A stretch of DNA of 64,000 bases from contig NC_057803.1 in the NCBI RefSeq assembly GCF_018294505.1, positions 687,302,678-687,366,677 of the forward strand, written 5' to 3'. The stretch comes from Triticum aestivum (Eukaryota > Streptophyta > Magnoliopsida > Poales > Poaceae). A program made the position numbers and the translations under genes. The notes below the pieces were generated by a model that was not told the origin of the DNA, made no database searches, and worked only from the letters and a program-made list of their open reading frames with translations. Numbering within the stretch: position 1 is the first letter of the stretch; each line of letters opens with the position of its first letter. Positions 44,662 to 54,898 of the stretch are shown here, piece after piece.

Positions 44662-44997
44662 GTGAGTATTTTTTTTCCCCCATTGTTCTTTATGGACGAC
44701 GGTTTGGTTCTTTGTATTGTCCATCGGCATGGCTCCATAAGCATCGTCCGCGACAACCTTGTCTTCTTCAACAACCCTTTCTTTCAAGCCTTTGTGAGTA
44801 AAGTCGTTGGCTTGATCAACCATACTCGTGTGACTGTCTGGCTAGACTGGGGTGGTTCCCCCGCCGATATACTTGTCGTAATTGCCAATCTTCATCGTAT
44901 GAGATGGTTTACTATTGCGGATCCAACAAAATTTCATTGTCCACATGTCTTTGCAGGTACTTCTGTGGCTGAATTGCTCGATGTTATGCATTTCTAA
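44662..44997 (+). CDS. Unrecognised ORF of 111 codons
   Basis: The open frame has protein-like content in its second half (HRHGSISIVRDNLVFFNNPF; VSKVVGLINHTRVTVWLDWG; DILVVIANLHRMRWFTIADP) and ends LLDVMHF-stop. The first 20 codons (FFPPLFF) look like non-coding T-rich DNA, so the real start may be later or in a lost exon. I do not recognise a family. It lies upstream of C2H2 gene 1, just beyond the duplicated block. It could be a host-gene remnant or an uncatalogued transposon fragment. Confidence 0.25.
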   Translation: MSIFFPPLFFMDDGLVLCIVHRHGSISIVRDNLVFFNNPFFQAFVSKVVGLINHTRVTVWLDWGGSPADILVVIANLHRMRWFTIADPTKFHCPHVFAGTSVAELLDVMHF

Positions 44998-45759
44998 CGA
45001 GAGCTATGGTGGCACAAGGATGACATGCTCGGTTGTGGCTTCAACAAGAATTTGGAGGCATATTGTCTTGGTTATAGTATCTCCTTTACTTAGGGTTATT
45101 TTTTTTACGCCCGTAGGTTTAGCTACCCATTATCTGGTTGTGTCCATTGTTCTCTTGATCTCATATAAACCGGGTTTGATTTCAAAGAAGTAGTAAGATT
45201 TTTTTTTGTGTGGAGATACATCATGCAATATAATAAGTCGAGAACAAAATTTACATATTCTCTATGTGATCATCTCAGAGGAAATGAGCGACTTCATCAG
45301 GAGTTGTCCGTTTTGTTATGTTTCATATGAAAGATTGCTTCTCCAACTTCCTTTTCATTGAAAATTGTAGTAAGAATACCATTCTCGTGGGAGACATAAG
45401 CGGTATATCGTTGATTTCAAATTCATCTTGAGAAAAGCTATTGTCTTCAAGTGGCACAAAAAGGTTTTGTAATATTAGTTAATGTATTTTTGAACCCCCA
45501 ACTCATCTCTAGGTTACAATGTCTGCTATTGGCGATCATGCGAATTTATATTGTGTTGTTATCACCCTCACATAAATGTCTGACCTTGAACCGTTGTTGC
45601 CAATCGATTTCCTCACTCCCACGAGTCTGGACAATGATCCACTCCACTCTCTTTTAAGGGAATTTTACTATCATCTGATCCAGATGTTTGTGATTTCTTA
45701 TCAAGATCATCAATAATATCAAGCAAGCTTTTCTTCCCCTTTTTTAATTTATCTTACTG

Positions 45760-45840
45760 CTCCCTCCGTAAAGAAATATAAGAGGGTTTAGACCACTAAA
45801 GTAGCGATGTATATGCTCTTACATTTCTTTATGGAGGGAG
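45760..45840. mobile_element. Short Stowaway-type MITE, 81 bp
   Basis: CTCCCTCCGTAAAGAAATAT at the left and ACATTTCTTTATGGAGGGAG at the right are inverted repeats of each other with few mismatches. The extended ends read ACTG/ACTA, so the TA duplication is not clean. Confidence 0.8.
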
Positions 45841-46881
45841 TAGTATTTTTCTCCTACCCCTGCAACAATTTATGAAGTTTGTGAATTTTATTTTGCCATC
45901 TTTGCATGGTTAGGGAACCTTTTGCCCATCTCTCCGAAGCTTGGACATCGTATCAACAAAGTCGTCAGCTGCAACCACCTTGCTCAAGTTTGAATAAAAA
46001 CTTATATTGTCATGGTGAAACACGATGCCCGAATTCAATACTAGAGTGATCTCATTGAAGCAATCTGGAGCATTGATGACAAGTAAACCCCTATAAACAT
46101 AAAACCGATAAGGTATGATTCAAGAAGAACCAAGATACAAGCGCTAATAACAAGCAAGAGTCGCGGGAGGGGGTATGATGACAGTCAACTTGTTAACATC
46201 TCACACGATTCTACCAAACTCTTAGTTACACCCAAGCTTAAGAGTTTTGTACTCTAGAAAAGCTCTACCACAAGATACTTGAGAGACATGTATGCTCTAA
46301 AACACTCCTGCAATATATTTACATATTTTCAGAAATATGGATATGAACACACATAAACAAGATATTGTATATTACCTAGCCAAAAGTATTACTAACGGGA
46401 GGCATGTTTTTTCACTTTGCTTAGATTTGGGTTGAAATTGAATGTAACGAAAATATTTCTTCAACACTTCAAACTCAATTCAAAAAGGCTAACACAATAT
46501 CCACGAGAAAATATAGATCTAACTACAATACGAAATTATATTTATAATGTTAAATTAGAAGTTATAACAACTAATATTGATATCTTAACATTTACCAGCA
46601 TCAGTGCATCGTTAGTTAGGCTAGTCATACTTCAAAATCTAAGCAAATATAACAGAATATATATGAATATAAGACATGTAGATGTGGGATAGAATGAGTT
46701 CTAGAAAATATGCGCAAGCTCAGTAAACTATTGAGAACAGAAATCGTGGAATTAACCAAAGTGCATAAGAGAAAAGACATGTACAATCTAACCCAAACAA
46801 CTGAACTTTTAGAGCCTACCATCTTTGGTCCTGCCCAGCCCGCTAATTTGTCTATTATGGGCTCGCTCTAAATAAGTGTGC

Positions 46882-46987
46882 ACCAAGAAAAAATTGGCGG
46901 ACATCTTGACTAAGTCTCTCGCTAGGATGCAATATTTCGATGTGAGAGAAAGGGCTAGATTTAGTGGAGTGAAGATGATTGCATAAC
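46882..46987 (+). pseudogene. Copia RNase H C-terminal remnant
   Basis: The frame KKKLADILTKSLARMQYF followed by DVRERARFSGVKMIA-stop matches the conserved end of Copia pol (xADxxTKxLxRxxFxxxRxxxGV). No other part of the element is recognisable nearby, so it is an old fragment. Confidence 0.6.
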
Positions 46988-47988
46988 AAGCTTAATAAAG
47001 TGATTGTTGTAGTAATTAATGTTTTGATTTTAGTATCTTAAAACCTTACATTTGGATTTAGAGTCATAGTTAGTGGTCAATTTGGACGTCATTCAGATGT
47101 CAAGAACTTAGAGTTATTTCAGAGCCTAAGTTAAATTCATTTTTGTAAACCGAGTTTCTTTGGGCTAAATAATGCTAAGTGAGATATGAGGGGTATGAAT
47201 TTAGTTACGGATGGTCGATTTGTGGTCTTGAAGGAATGTGTTGCCCAGAGCAACCTAAGATGGGTGCAAATGCTATTGTCTGGTCCGGGAAGGTATTGAT
47301 CGGGACTAGTGAAGTTTCTTTTCCAAAATGGAAGGTTATACTCTCAGCCTCTACATCCTAGGATTAATATGACCATCATTTTGTTAAATAAGGGCAACAC
47401 CACGAGGCCAAAACACGTTATAAACATAGCACACGATATGATATGCAAATGTCAGCCCATTATAGGGTGCGTCAAAGAAAAACTACAACTAAATTGTTAT
47501 GTTCCGCAAGAAAATGCCTTCAAGAATGGAGTACATAATCGCATCAACATTTTCGAGTCCAGCCTGAAAGGCTAGGGCAAGGATTTTCACTTTGGGTGCA
47601 AGGTCCAACCAATCAAGGTTGGAGCATCAACATGAAGACAACACCTTTAACAAGGAGGCGATGCATGTTTATTGTTGTCGGGTCCAAGACCGGAAGGGTG
47701 GATCATAGGTTTTACCCTGGATATGGAGTGGCATTCCGGTCACCGTCTTGATGGTAAATCTTCCAACAGTTGCTCCACTAATTACTCTGGGTGCAAGGAG
47801 GAAATCATGTCTCATGGACACTCCTTTAAGTATTAACTGAGAAGTACACACCACATATTTTGGAGATGTTCTTGACAGACTAGGAGCACCGCAATGGTGT
47901 CGGTGGTGTATTGAATGACAGGAAAGTCTTCCCGTTGGGACGAGGGGATGAGCAAATGGAATATCCATCTTGACAGGCTAATTTTACA

Positions 47989-48952
47989 AAAAAAATAGAA
48001 AAGGAGGATGACCCCCGGCCTCTGCATCTGGGCGATGCATACGGCCACTTTATTAATTATTCTCACAAGACCTTACAAAGTAATACCACAGTAAGACTAA
48101 AGCCGCCGTCTAAGCAACAAACTGTCGCTACACCTATCCAGTTGATGAAGGGGCACAGATAGCCTGGGCCTAATACCAAACATATATCGTAGCCAAATCT
48201 AACATCTAAGACCTGAGGACCCATCCAGGACGCCTGCCGGGCATGGGTCTTGCTGGTTCGGCGTGCTCTCAGAGGCCACCGCCGCCAACTGCCACCGCTT
48301 CATCTTCAGAACTGTACTGATGCATCAACCTTACTTGGTCTAGCTATCATCGACGCCACCACGGCGCCCAACTACACCTCCTCCCTGCACGCAAACAGTT
48401 GTGCACGTCGCGGTCGCCACTGATACGCCTCAGCACCATGTTGCCAAGTACCACCAGCCGACACAGCTTGAAGTCTTTGGAAGATCTGTCGTGCGTAGCA
48501 CCTGTCGACCAGGCATGACAAAGCGTAGCACCTGTTGGTCAGGCATGACTTAACATCTCCACCGAAGCTCCGTGCAAGACGAAACCGCTCCACCTCCTGC
48601 CTCTGACTTCCAGCACCTATCCACAAACGATGCTTCCAAGAGAGAAACGACACCGCAGTGCCGCCATCGTCCGATCTGGAACACCAGATCCTAGGGTTTC
48701 CCCCAGAGCACGAGTGGGTCGACAGTAGTTATATGACGATGCCTCCAACAAGGTAACGGCGTAGAACGCCGCCATCGCCTGCCAACGGCTCGGTTTTCAC
48801 CGGCAACCATGTCCCCCCAACTCGCAGCCGGGACTGGATGATGGATCTCGAGATCCGATCACCAAGCCTCTGGCCGGCCATCTCTGACGAAGAAGATGAC
48901 CACCACCATTGGCCAGCGAGACGACGCGAGATGAAGTAGGGAGCTGCCAGCG
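47989..48952 (-). mobile_element. Non-LTR retroposon, 964 bp, 14 bp TSD
   Basis: Flanked by AGGCTAATTTTACA at 47975-47988 and 48953-48966. The minus-strand 3' end has the GATGCAGAGGCCGGGGGTCA tail motif common to plant LINEs but then CCTCCTTTTCTATTTTTTT instead of poly(A). The 5' half carries GGAGGCATCGT and TTGGAAGCATCG words shared with the element at 59739. No RT is encoded and apparent ORFs are chance. Probably a non-autonomous LINE derivative. Confidence 0.85.
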
Positions 48953-49870
48953 AGGCTAATTTTACATGAGTTTGAAGAAGATTTGCCGCTAACACAAAGA
49001 CAGGTGGTGATATTGGATCACCTTGACACACAACTCAACTATGGAGAAAGGGATAGCGAAGAGGCTCATTGAGGAGGACTGAGGTTGGAAATGGAGGTGT
49101 CATAAACTAAACTTAATACCTACGATCTATCAAATGACGGAATTTCATAAGTTGAAAAGGTATGGTTTTTCTCCTTGTAGTTCCTTGAGAAGTAGCTTGT
49201 TACACTCCCCATCTTTCCTACCTTCCATTAGCAAATTAAAATGAGTTGAACTAGTGTTCCGCATTAAGAACATGCGGAAGGAACTAAACACCACAGGTTC
49301 GTAGCTCAAGCTCCATGCATGGAGCTTGAATAGTTTCTTGCCTTTGTCGTCTTTGATTCAAAGTCCTTTTTAGGCTGTAATTATCAGGTCCATGTGTTTG
49401 TTCACATAGAGTTCATTTGCAGTACTATTAGCTAGTTAAATTTCTTTGTCACTGCGTTTATCCTATTATGTGATATCAATATATCATAGGCTGTTTAGTG
49501 CAAGTTCACGTGCTATTGGATCATGTAAAATTCAAGAAGACATCACATAACATTGCAATCCTACACTTTTGTTCTTCCTATATATATGTTCTCCGAATTA
49601 TGCGAATCAAAACAAGAGCCAAGTATATTTAGCTCTCCATGTACATTCAATTCGATACGTCAAAGCATGTGCTCTTGTTGTTATGGCGAAATATAAATAC
49701 ATTTAGTCATAAACAAGCACCAGAAGATGAGAATAGCAAGCATGATATTGAGTGCAACAAAAGAACTGAAGTAATATTAGCTAGGAGTTCAGGAAGCCCA
49801 TGCATGCATGTATATACTGTAGATGAGTGCGTTCCTGTGTCTGAGTTGCACCAGGGTACCGTGTGAGTGA

Positions 49871-50407
49871 TCAGTGCCTCGGACGAGGCCCGAGCCCGAG
49901 CCTCAGCTCCAAGTCCAGCTTCCTCTCCGGCAGCTCGCCGTCCTGCCGCCGCGCCGACCCGTCGCCGCTGCTGCTTCCGTGGCACCGAAGGCCCAGTTCC
50001 AAGCAGTCGTCAGGGTCGTCGGGACTGTCGTCGTCCGCGCCGAACAGGCTCAGCTCCCTCGGGATCGGGCTACCAGGGCTCACGGCCTCGGCGTCCGCTC
50101 CGGCGCCGGTGTGCCGGCCGTAGTACAGCATGGCGAAGTCGCCGCTGCTCATCAGGGACGTGGCCGGCGGCGCTGGGGGGTACGCCAGGTTGCACTCTGT
50201 GTTCCGGGCAACGGACGTGGTGAGGCGGGCGGGCTTGGCGCGGTCCCGGCGGTGGATGTTCATGTGCCCGCCCAGCGCCTGCGCCGTGGTGAACCCGCGC
50301 TTGCAGAACACGCACTCGTAGTACGGCCGGGCGGCCGCCACCGCCGTCGTCCCGCCGGGCGATCTCACGGTCTCGTCGCTGGACGCCGCCGTGCTGCCGC
50401 TCTCCAT
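49871..50407 (-). CDS. Single C2H2 zinc-finger transcriptional repressor with EAR motifs (gene 2)
   Basis: Single exon, 178 residues, paralogue of gene 1. The finger is C32-x2-C35-x12-H48-x3-H52 with QALGGH at 43-48 and NIHRRDRAK after it. EAR motifs are LELGL (136-140) and LDLELRLGL (164-172). Compared with gene 1 it lacks about 16 residues before the finger and gains an insertion after it (SVARN, then SLM). The C-terminal [16 protein letters not shown] block is identical in both. The finger ends NIH as in TAC1-like proteins, while gene 1 has NVH as in SUPERMAN. Predicted nuclear DNA-binding repressor. A TATA-like AAATATATTA lies about 110 bp upstream. The B1/ALI-1 caveat given for gene 1 applies. 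Intact with no anomalies seen. Confidence 0.92.
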   Translation of the reverse strand: MESGSTAASSDETVRSPGGTTAVAAARPYYECVFCKRGFTTAQALGGHMNIHRRDRAKPARLTTSVARNTECNLAYPPAPPATSLMSSGDFAMLYYGRHTGAGADAEAVSPGSPIPRELSLFGADDDSPDDPDDCLELGLRCHGSSSGDGSARRQDGELPERKLDLELRLGLGPRPRH

Positions 50408-50515
50408 GTTGCCGCAACCTTGCTATCTACGACGATCAATCGATATGAATGGTGATCTGTGGGGATTGAGCGAAGGTTTGACGAAGTGCGTGCGTGAGGG
50501 GAGGCCGGGGCCGGG

Positions 50516-50526
50516 CTAATATATTT
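50516..50526 (-). promoter_or_regulatory. Probable TATA box of C2H2 gene 2
   Basis: Minus-strand AAATATATTAG, about 110 bp upstream of the ATG, next to the GCCCGGC-rich stretch shared with gene 1. The conserved upstream block continues to about 50690 with ACGGCCGGCCGGCA and GACTCTGCCCTAGCTGTA in both copies. Confidence 0.6.
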
Positions 50527-50960
50527 GCAGAGCTGGGGGACAGTGACAGGGACTAGGACTAAGATTGGCAGGCAGAATTGCTGTTGTCATCGCCAGCAGC
50601 TCCGTGAATAAAAGACTGTGCACGGCCGGCCGGCACTGGTGCCCAGCAGCTGCCCTCGCTATCCGTCATGACTCTGCCCTAGCTGTAGATATGGTGTGCA
50701 CTACGGATGGGTATGTAGAAAAGCTGGCCTTCGGCTTTTTCCCGGAAAAAAAATACCCACTCTGAAATCTGAAATATCCTCTTGTGCAACATATAATACT
50801 AGCACAGGCATCATCACTATACTAGCCGGCTCTGCATGCGTATAGGATCGATGAAATTAATTGCACCATCACACATAAACCCTTGCTTGCTTAATTTCCA
50901 AAGTAAAATAACCATTCCTTGTTAAGCGTGTATGGGAGGATGGGCACATGGCTGAGACAG

Positions 50961-51769
50961 GTCGCCTCTCAAGCCAAGCGTGCCAATTAATGTACCTGCG
51001 ACGTTTCTTATTTGATTGATATTTTCCCGCCTTATTTTGTCTCCCTGCGTTTGGACCCTGGGCTAATCGCCCGCAAGTGGTAACTTTTTTATGAGCGGGG
51101 TGACTGGAAAGTCGAGTCGACCTCAGGGTTCTTCGATCGCGATGCATGCACCTGTGAACCAGGGACGTCCTTGTCCCCGTCCTTGTAGACTGAGCTCTTG
51201 TCTAGTTTTTTACTTGCATAGGTAATTTGCACGATGCAGTGTGCTAAAATGTCATGCATGACTGAAATCTTACGAGATGCATGACAGCATAAAAAAACCT
51301 CAGCCAGCCACTCACTCACTCGCTCCTCAACTTGTGAAGGATGATGATACTAGTAGAGTTGTGGAGAAGAATATACTCTGTCACTGTCAGCACATTCTAT
51401 GCCCAATTATCAGCAGCCTGTTCTAGGTCCGTGCTCCAGTCCAGATGAGCCGAAAAGGGGCGTAGCTGCTCACAGCTCGGTGCATCAGTAGCATCCACAT
51501 TCCGGCCGGGAACTTACCAATTGTCAACCGCATGCTCGTCCCATGCCCATGCAAACATATAATGTGTCCGGCATTCCGGCCCATCCGCCCATGCCTGGCG
51601 CTAGCTACGTAGAGTAACATACATACCTACAGACCAGCCACAGTTCATTGTAACCAGCTCAAGACCATTTCAATATATGCTGCCGACCATATGACCCGGT
51701 GGCGCCAGCCACAGAAATGAATCCAGCCGGCGTGCAGGCCAGCGCTTCGCCTCCGGCCGGTGGTTCTTA
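50961..51769. other. Intergenic DNA beyond block B
   Basis: No gene recognised. Short frames on the minus strand (50869-51147, 51089-51319, 51423-51620) lack family features. CCGGCCGG and GCCAGCCA words are frequent near 51480-51760. Confidence 0.5.
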
Positions 51770-52067
51770 GAGCATCTCCAACAGGCGCCAAAAAGAGCTC
51801 CACGCGCTAAATTTTTAAATTTTTTTGGCGCCGAACAGCTCCAACAGATGCTGTAAAATATTGCGCGCGCGAAAAAGTTTTGGGCACACTCTGAAAAACG
51901 CTATCGCGTGCAATATATTTTAGGCTCTGGATTGCGCACGCTTCATAATTTGCACTGCGTGCTTTTTTGGCACGCGTTTTTATGCGTCTACTAAAGCAAT
52001 ATTGGTCCCGGTGCACGCTATTATTTTTATTGGGCGCGAAATTTTTATGCGGCTGTTGGAGATGCTC
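51770..52067. mobile_element. PIF/Harbinger-type MITE, 298 bp, TSD TTA
   Basis: Ends GAGCATCTCCAACAG and CTGTTGGAGATGCTC are perfect inverted repeats, flanked by TTA at 51767-51769 and 52068-52070. The interior is rich in GCGCG words and short GAAAAA/TTTTT runs with no ORF of note. Confidence 0.92.
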
Positions 52068-53063
52068 TTAGAGGAGCAGATGGAACCACAAATGCCCTGG
52101 ATGGAGCCTCAAGAAAAAAAAAACCTCTGTATTTGGTGACAAAGAGGGGGGTCAACATTCGCAGTGGCCACACCACCAAGTTCTCCCAATATTTCTGTGT
52201 AATTTCATCAAAATTTCAGTAAAGTTATTAATTTCGGCACGTACTAAAATAGCTTTCTCTCTGTCAAAATATTTCAGGAATTTCGGTAGAACACAAAAAA
52301 AATATTTATTTTTGAATTTTCAAAATATGTGGTTGGATCTCATCATCTCAATCAAATTCAAATTCAAATTTCAGTCCTTTGACTGAAATTCAAATATTTA
52401 TAAAATGGAAATCCAAAACCTGTATTATACATAAGTGGCATATAAAAAGAAGCAAATTATTGGCAATGGCACGCATGAGATCTAAAACTTGTCCTTCTTT
52501 CTCAACGACTGCGGACTACTCGAGCTCACACTCATATAGGGACAGATAAACATGAAGTGGGTTCTATAGACAAAAATGAAAAAAATATTCAAGCTCATTA
52601 AGAACCGTCCCCATACGATCGAAATATCACATGCCTAATTTTGAGGGTCGCATGTAGTACTAGTTGTGTGGCGCTCGCAATGTATAGGAGACCGAGAGCA
52701 GCGGTGCACGCCTATTTGAGCTGCGCACGTCTATCAGATGCAATGTATAAGGGACCGGGAGAATCTATTGCAGTGAAATCACTAGTTAAGGTGTACCTTT
52801 GGCAAAGGTCACCTGGCCTTCTCATGCGCTGATAAATGGTGCATTGCATGTGCGTTACTTGCCGCAAAGTGGATGATTTTTTTTTCAAGAGTTGTTTTTT
52901 TGAAATGGCATGTCTGTAGAATCGTGAATCCAAAATCAAAACCATTTTCACGGTTGGGTTTCTCGTGTTGATATACCTCTTTTTAAAAAGTACGTATTAG
53001 TTATGCGGCGTTGGCAATGTATAGGAGATCGGGAGCACCTATTGGAGCAGTGAAAGTCTATCA
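52068..53063. repeat. Degenerate repeat family, units 1-2
   Basis: CAATGTATAGGAGACCGAGAGCA (52679), CAATGTATAAGGGACCGGGAGA (52741) and CAATGTATAGGAGATCGGGAGCA (53012) recur. They are followed by AAATCACTAGTTAAGG, the GCGTTACTTGCCGCAA block, and an AACCATTTTCACGGTTGG block. The same order returns at 54899-55190 and 55735-56000. 52068-52640 holds no recognisable gene. Confidence 0.65.
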
Positions 53064-54895
53064 GGGCATCTCAAGCCGTTGGCCCTCCGGGAGGGGCAAA
53101 AAATCGCCCCCTGGGGGCGCACCGGCGCTAAACCACGCACTGGGGGCGTGATGCCCCCCAGTCGCGGCGCCCACGGTTAGTTAAAAAAATCAAATACGGC
53201 GCAAAAACGACTCAAATTTAACGCAAACATCGGCGAGTTCGTTCAAACTTAAGCATATTTTACAAAAAAAGGAAAAAACTACCGCGGGCTACCCCTGCCG
53301 TCTCCCTCGCCGCCCGCCTCGCCGCCCGCCCACGCGGTTCTACATGCCGAGGAGGCTGTAGAACCGCGTGTAGTCACCGCCGCCATCGTCGTCGTCGTCG
53401 TCGTCGCCGCCCCCGCCTACGCCTCCGCCGTCCCTGCTGCATCCCTCCCCCGGTTGGCGCGGCGGGTTGGACGGTCCGGGGGCGTCGTCGTCGTCGTCGT
53501 TGTCGAGGACCACGACGCCGTGCTCGTCCTCGCGCCCACACTTGCGGGCGGCGATCTCCTCCAGGGCCCGGCGCTGCCGGACCATCTCGTCGCGGAGGTA
53601 GTCGTCCCGCGCCCACCGCAGGGCGTCCTCGTCGGAGAAGCCGCGCCGGGCTATCTCCTCGTACTCCGCGGGGAGGCCGGGCTCCGGCTTGGGCTCGACG
53701 AGGACGAAGCGGCCGATGGGTGGGGAGGCGTTGGCGCCGATGCGGACGCCGGAGCTGCGGGTGCGCATGCTGACCGGCGTGCCCTGGGGCTCCGGCTTGA
53801 CGGGTCGGAGGCAGGGCGAGCCGCCGGACAAGGAGGAGGACCCCCCGGTCTTCATGCGCCTCGGGGTCCAGGAGCTTCCCCGGCGGCGTGAGAAGGAAGG
53901 GGGGCGGGGTACTCGAGGCACGGCGTGTTGCCGCCCTCGATGTACTCGAGGACGGCCTCCAACATGCGTCCGGGCACGCCCCACCACCGACGCCGGCCGA
54001 CGGCGTTGAGCCTGCCGGAGGGCTCAACGCCGTTGGTGGCCTCGAGCTTCTCGGCGTGACAGCGGCGGAAGTAGGGCTCCCAGAGCGGGCTGTCGGGGAC
54101 GTACCGTGGCCCCTCCCTCACCGCACGCGACAGGGACGAGCGGATGCGTGCGATCTTCGCACGCCACGCAGCGCCGGTGGGTATCGGGGGCACTGGCACG
54201 CCGCCGGCGCTGATCCTCCACGCCCCGGGTACCCGCATGTCCGACGGGACCGGGTACTCGGCCTCGAAAAGGAGGCGAGCCTCGCTCTCGTGAAGATGGC
54301 GGCGGCCGAATCCGTTCGCCGCCGCGCCGTCGCCTGGGAAGCGCTCGGCCATGGGTGCTGGAGACGGCGAGAGAGAGGAGAAGGAGGAACGACGACCGCG
54401 AGAGAGAGGCGAGGGAGGAACGACGACGGCGAGAGAGTACGAGTCGCCGAGTGCTCTGGGGTGCGTCTTATATAGGCCGAGGCACCGCCCGTGCGCGAGC
54501 CGCCGTGAGTACGCGTGCGGGCGAGGGAGGGCAAGGGACGCGCGTCATCCGGTCTTCACTGCGCCGCCCATGAGGCATCAATGGCGCAGGCTGACCGGCG
54601 CGGCAGTTTTGGCATTGATTCGCCGCGGGAAACGAGGCGATGAGGACGATGAAGGACCGAGAAGAGAGTAGAGTCGCTGACGCGGCGGGCCCGCGGCTGT
54701 TTCGCCCCAAAACAGTTCGCCCCGGCGCCCCCGGGCGCCCCCTAGCGCGCCGGGTTCGGCCTGGGTCCGCCGGCGCTATTTTCGGCCCAAGCCGGCGAAA
54801 ATCGGGCTCCTGGGGGCGCGACTGGGCCGATTTTTCGGCGTCGGCGCAAAAAAAACACCTGGGGAGGCCTTCCTGGGGCGCGGCTGGTGATGCCC
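53064..54895 (-). mobile_element. 1.8 kb TIR element carrying a protein-coding ORF, TSD TCA
   Basis: Ends GGGCATCTCAAGCCGTTGGCCC and (inverted) GGGCATCACCAGCCGCGCCCC form imperfect terminal repeats. They resemble the GAGCATCTCCAACAG end of the nearby Harbinger-type MITE. TCA flanks both sides (53061-53063 and 54896-54898). The element is sharply GC-rich against AT-rich surroundings and splits a repeat unit in two. No transposase is present. The Harbinger relationship is inference. Confidence 0.75.
53340..54352 (-). pseudogene. ORF inside the TIR element, high-copy grass-type unknown protein, frameshifted
   Basis: The first frame starts at 54352 with MAERFPGDGAAANGFGRRHL and continues LHESEARLLFEAEYPVP, GAWRISAGGVPVPPIPTG, DSPLWEPYFRRCHAEKLEAT, GRRRWWGVPGRMLEAVLEYI and GGNTPCLEYP. 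Near 53905 a C-run indel shifts the frame. It then continues SRRRGSSWTPRRMKTGG, RPVKPEPQGTPV, DEDALRWARDDYLRDEMVRQ, RRALEEIAARKCGRE and an acidic tail ending DYTRFYSLLGM-stop at 53340. The full reading would be about 337 residues. It resembles a protein type I recall as repeated many times in Triticeae genomes, with no known function. The acidic C-terminus and the basic, Trp-rich middle are the only features I can describe. Confidence 0.6.
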
Positions 54896-54898
54896 TCA

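Larger units (their letters stand above)
44576..47184. other. Spacer between the duplicated blocks
   Basis: Mostly AT-rich DNA of unknown origin. It holds the unrecognised ORF (44662-44997), a short Stowaway (45760-45840) and a Copia RNase H tail (46882-46987). 45190-45750 and 45845-46880 show no convincing gene; the frame 46417-46692 is AT-driven. Confidence 0.5.
47185..50960. repeat. Segmental duplication, block B (with C2H2 gene 2)
   Basis: Counterpart of block A (40140-44575) in the same orientation, about 7.1 kb further on measured at the C2H2 genes. Similarity is patchy in non-coding DNA and strong over the gene, the 0.3 kb upstream of it, and the GCTCCATGCATGGAGCTTGAATAG region downstream (49310). 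Block B alone contains the retroposon at 47989-48952. Confidence 0.9.

Noticed and set aside
48372..49031. ORFs of 93 and 100 codons on the minus strand
   Set aside because: They lie within the TSD-bounded retroposon, or cross its edge, and show no reverse transcriptase or other motif.
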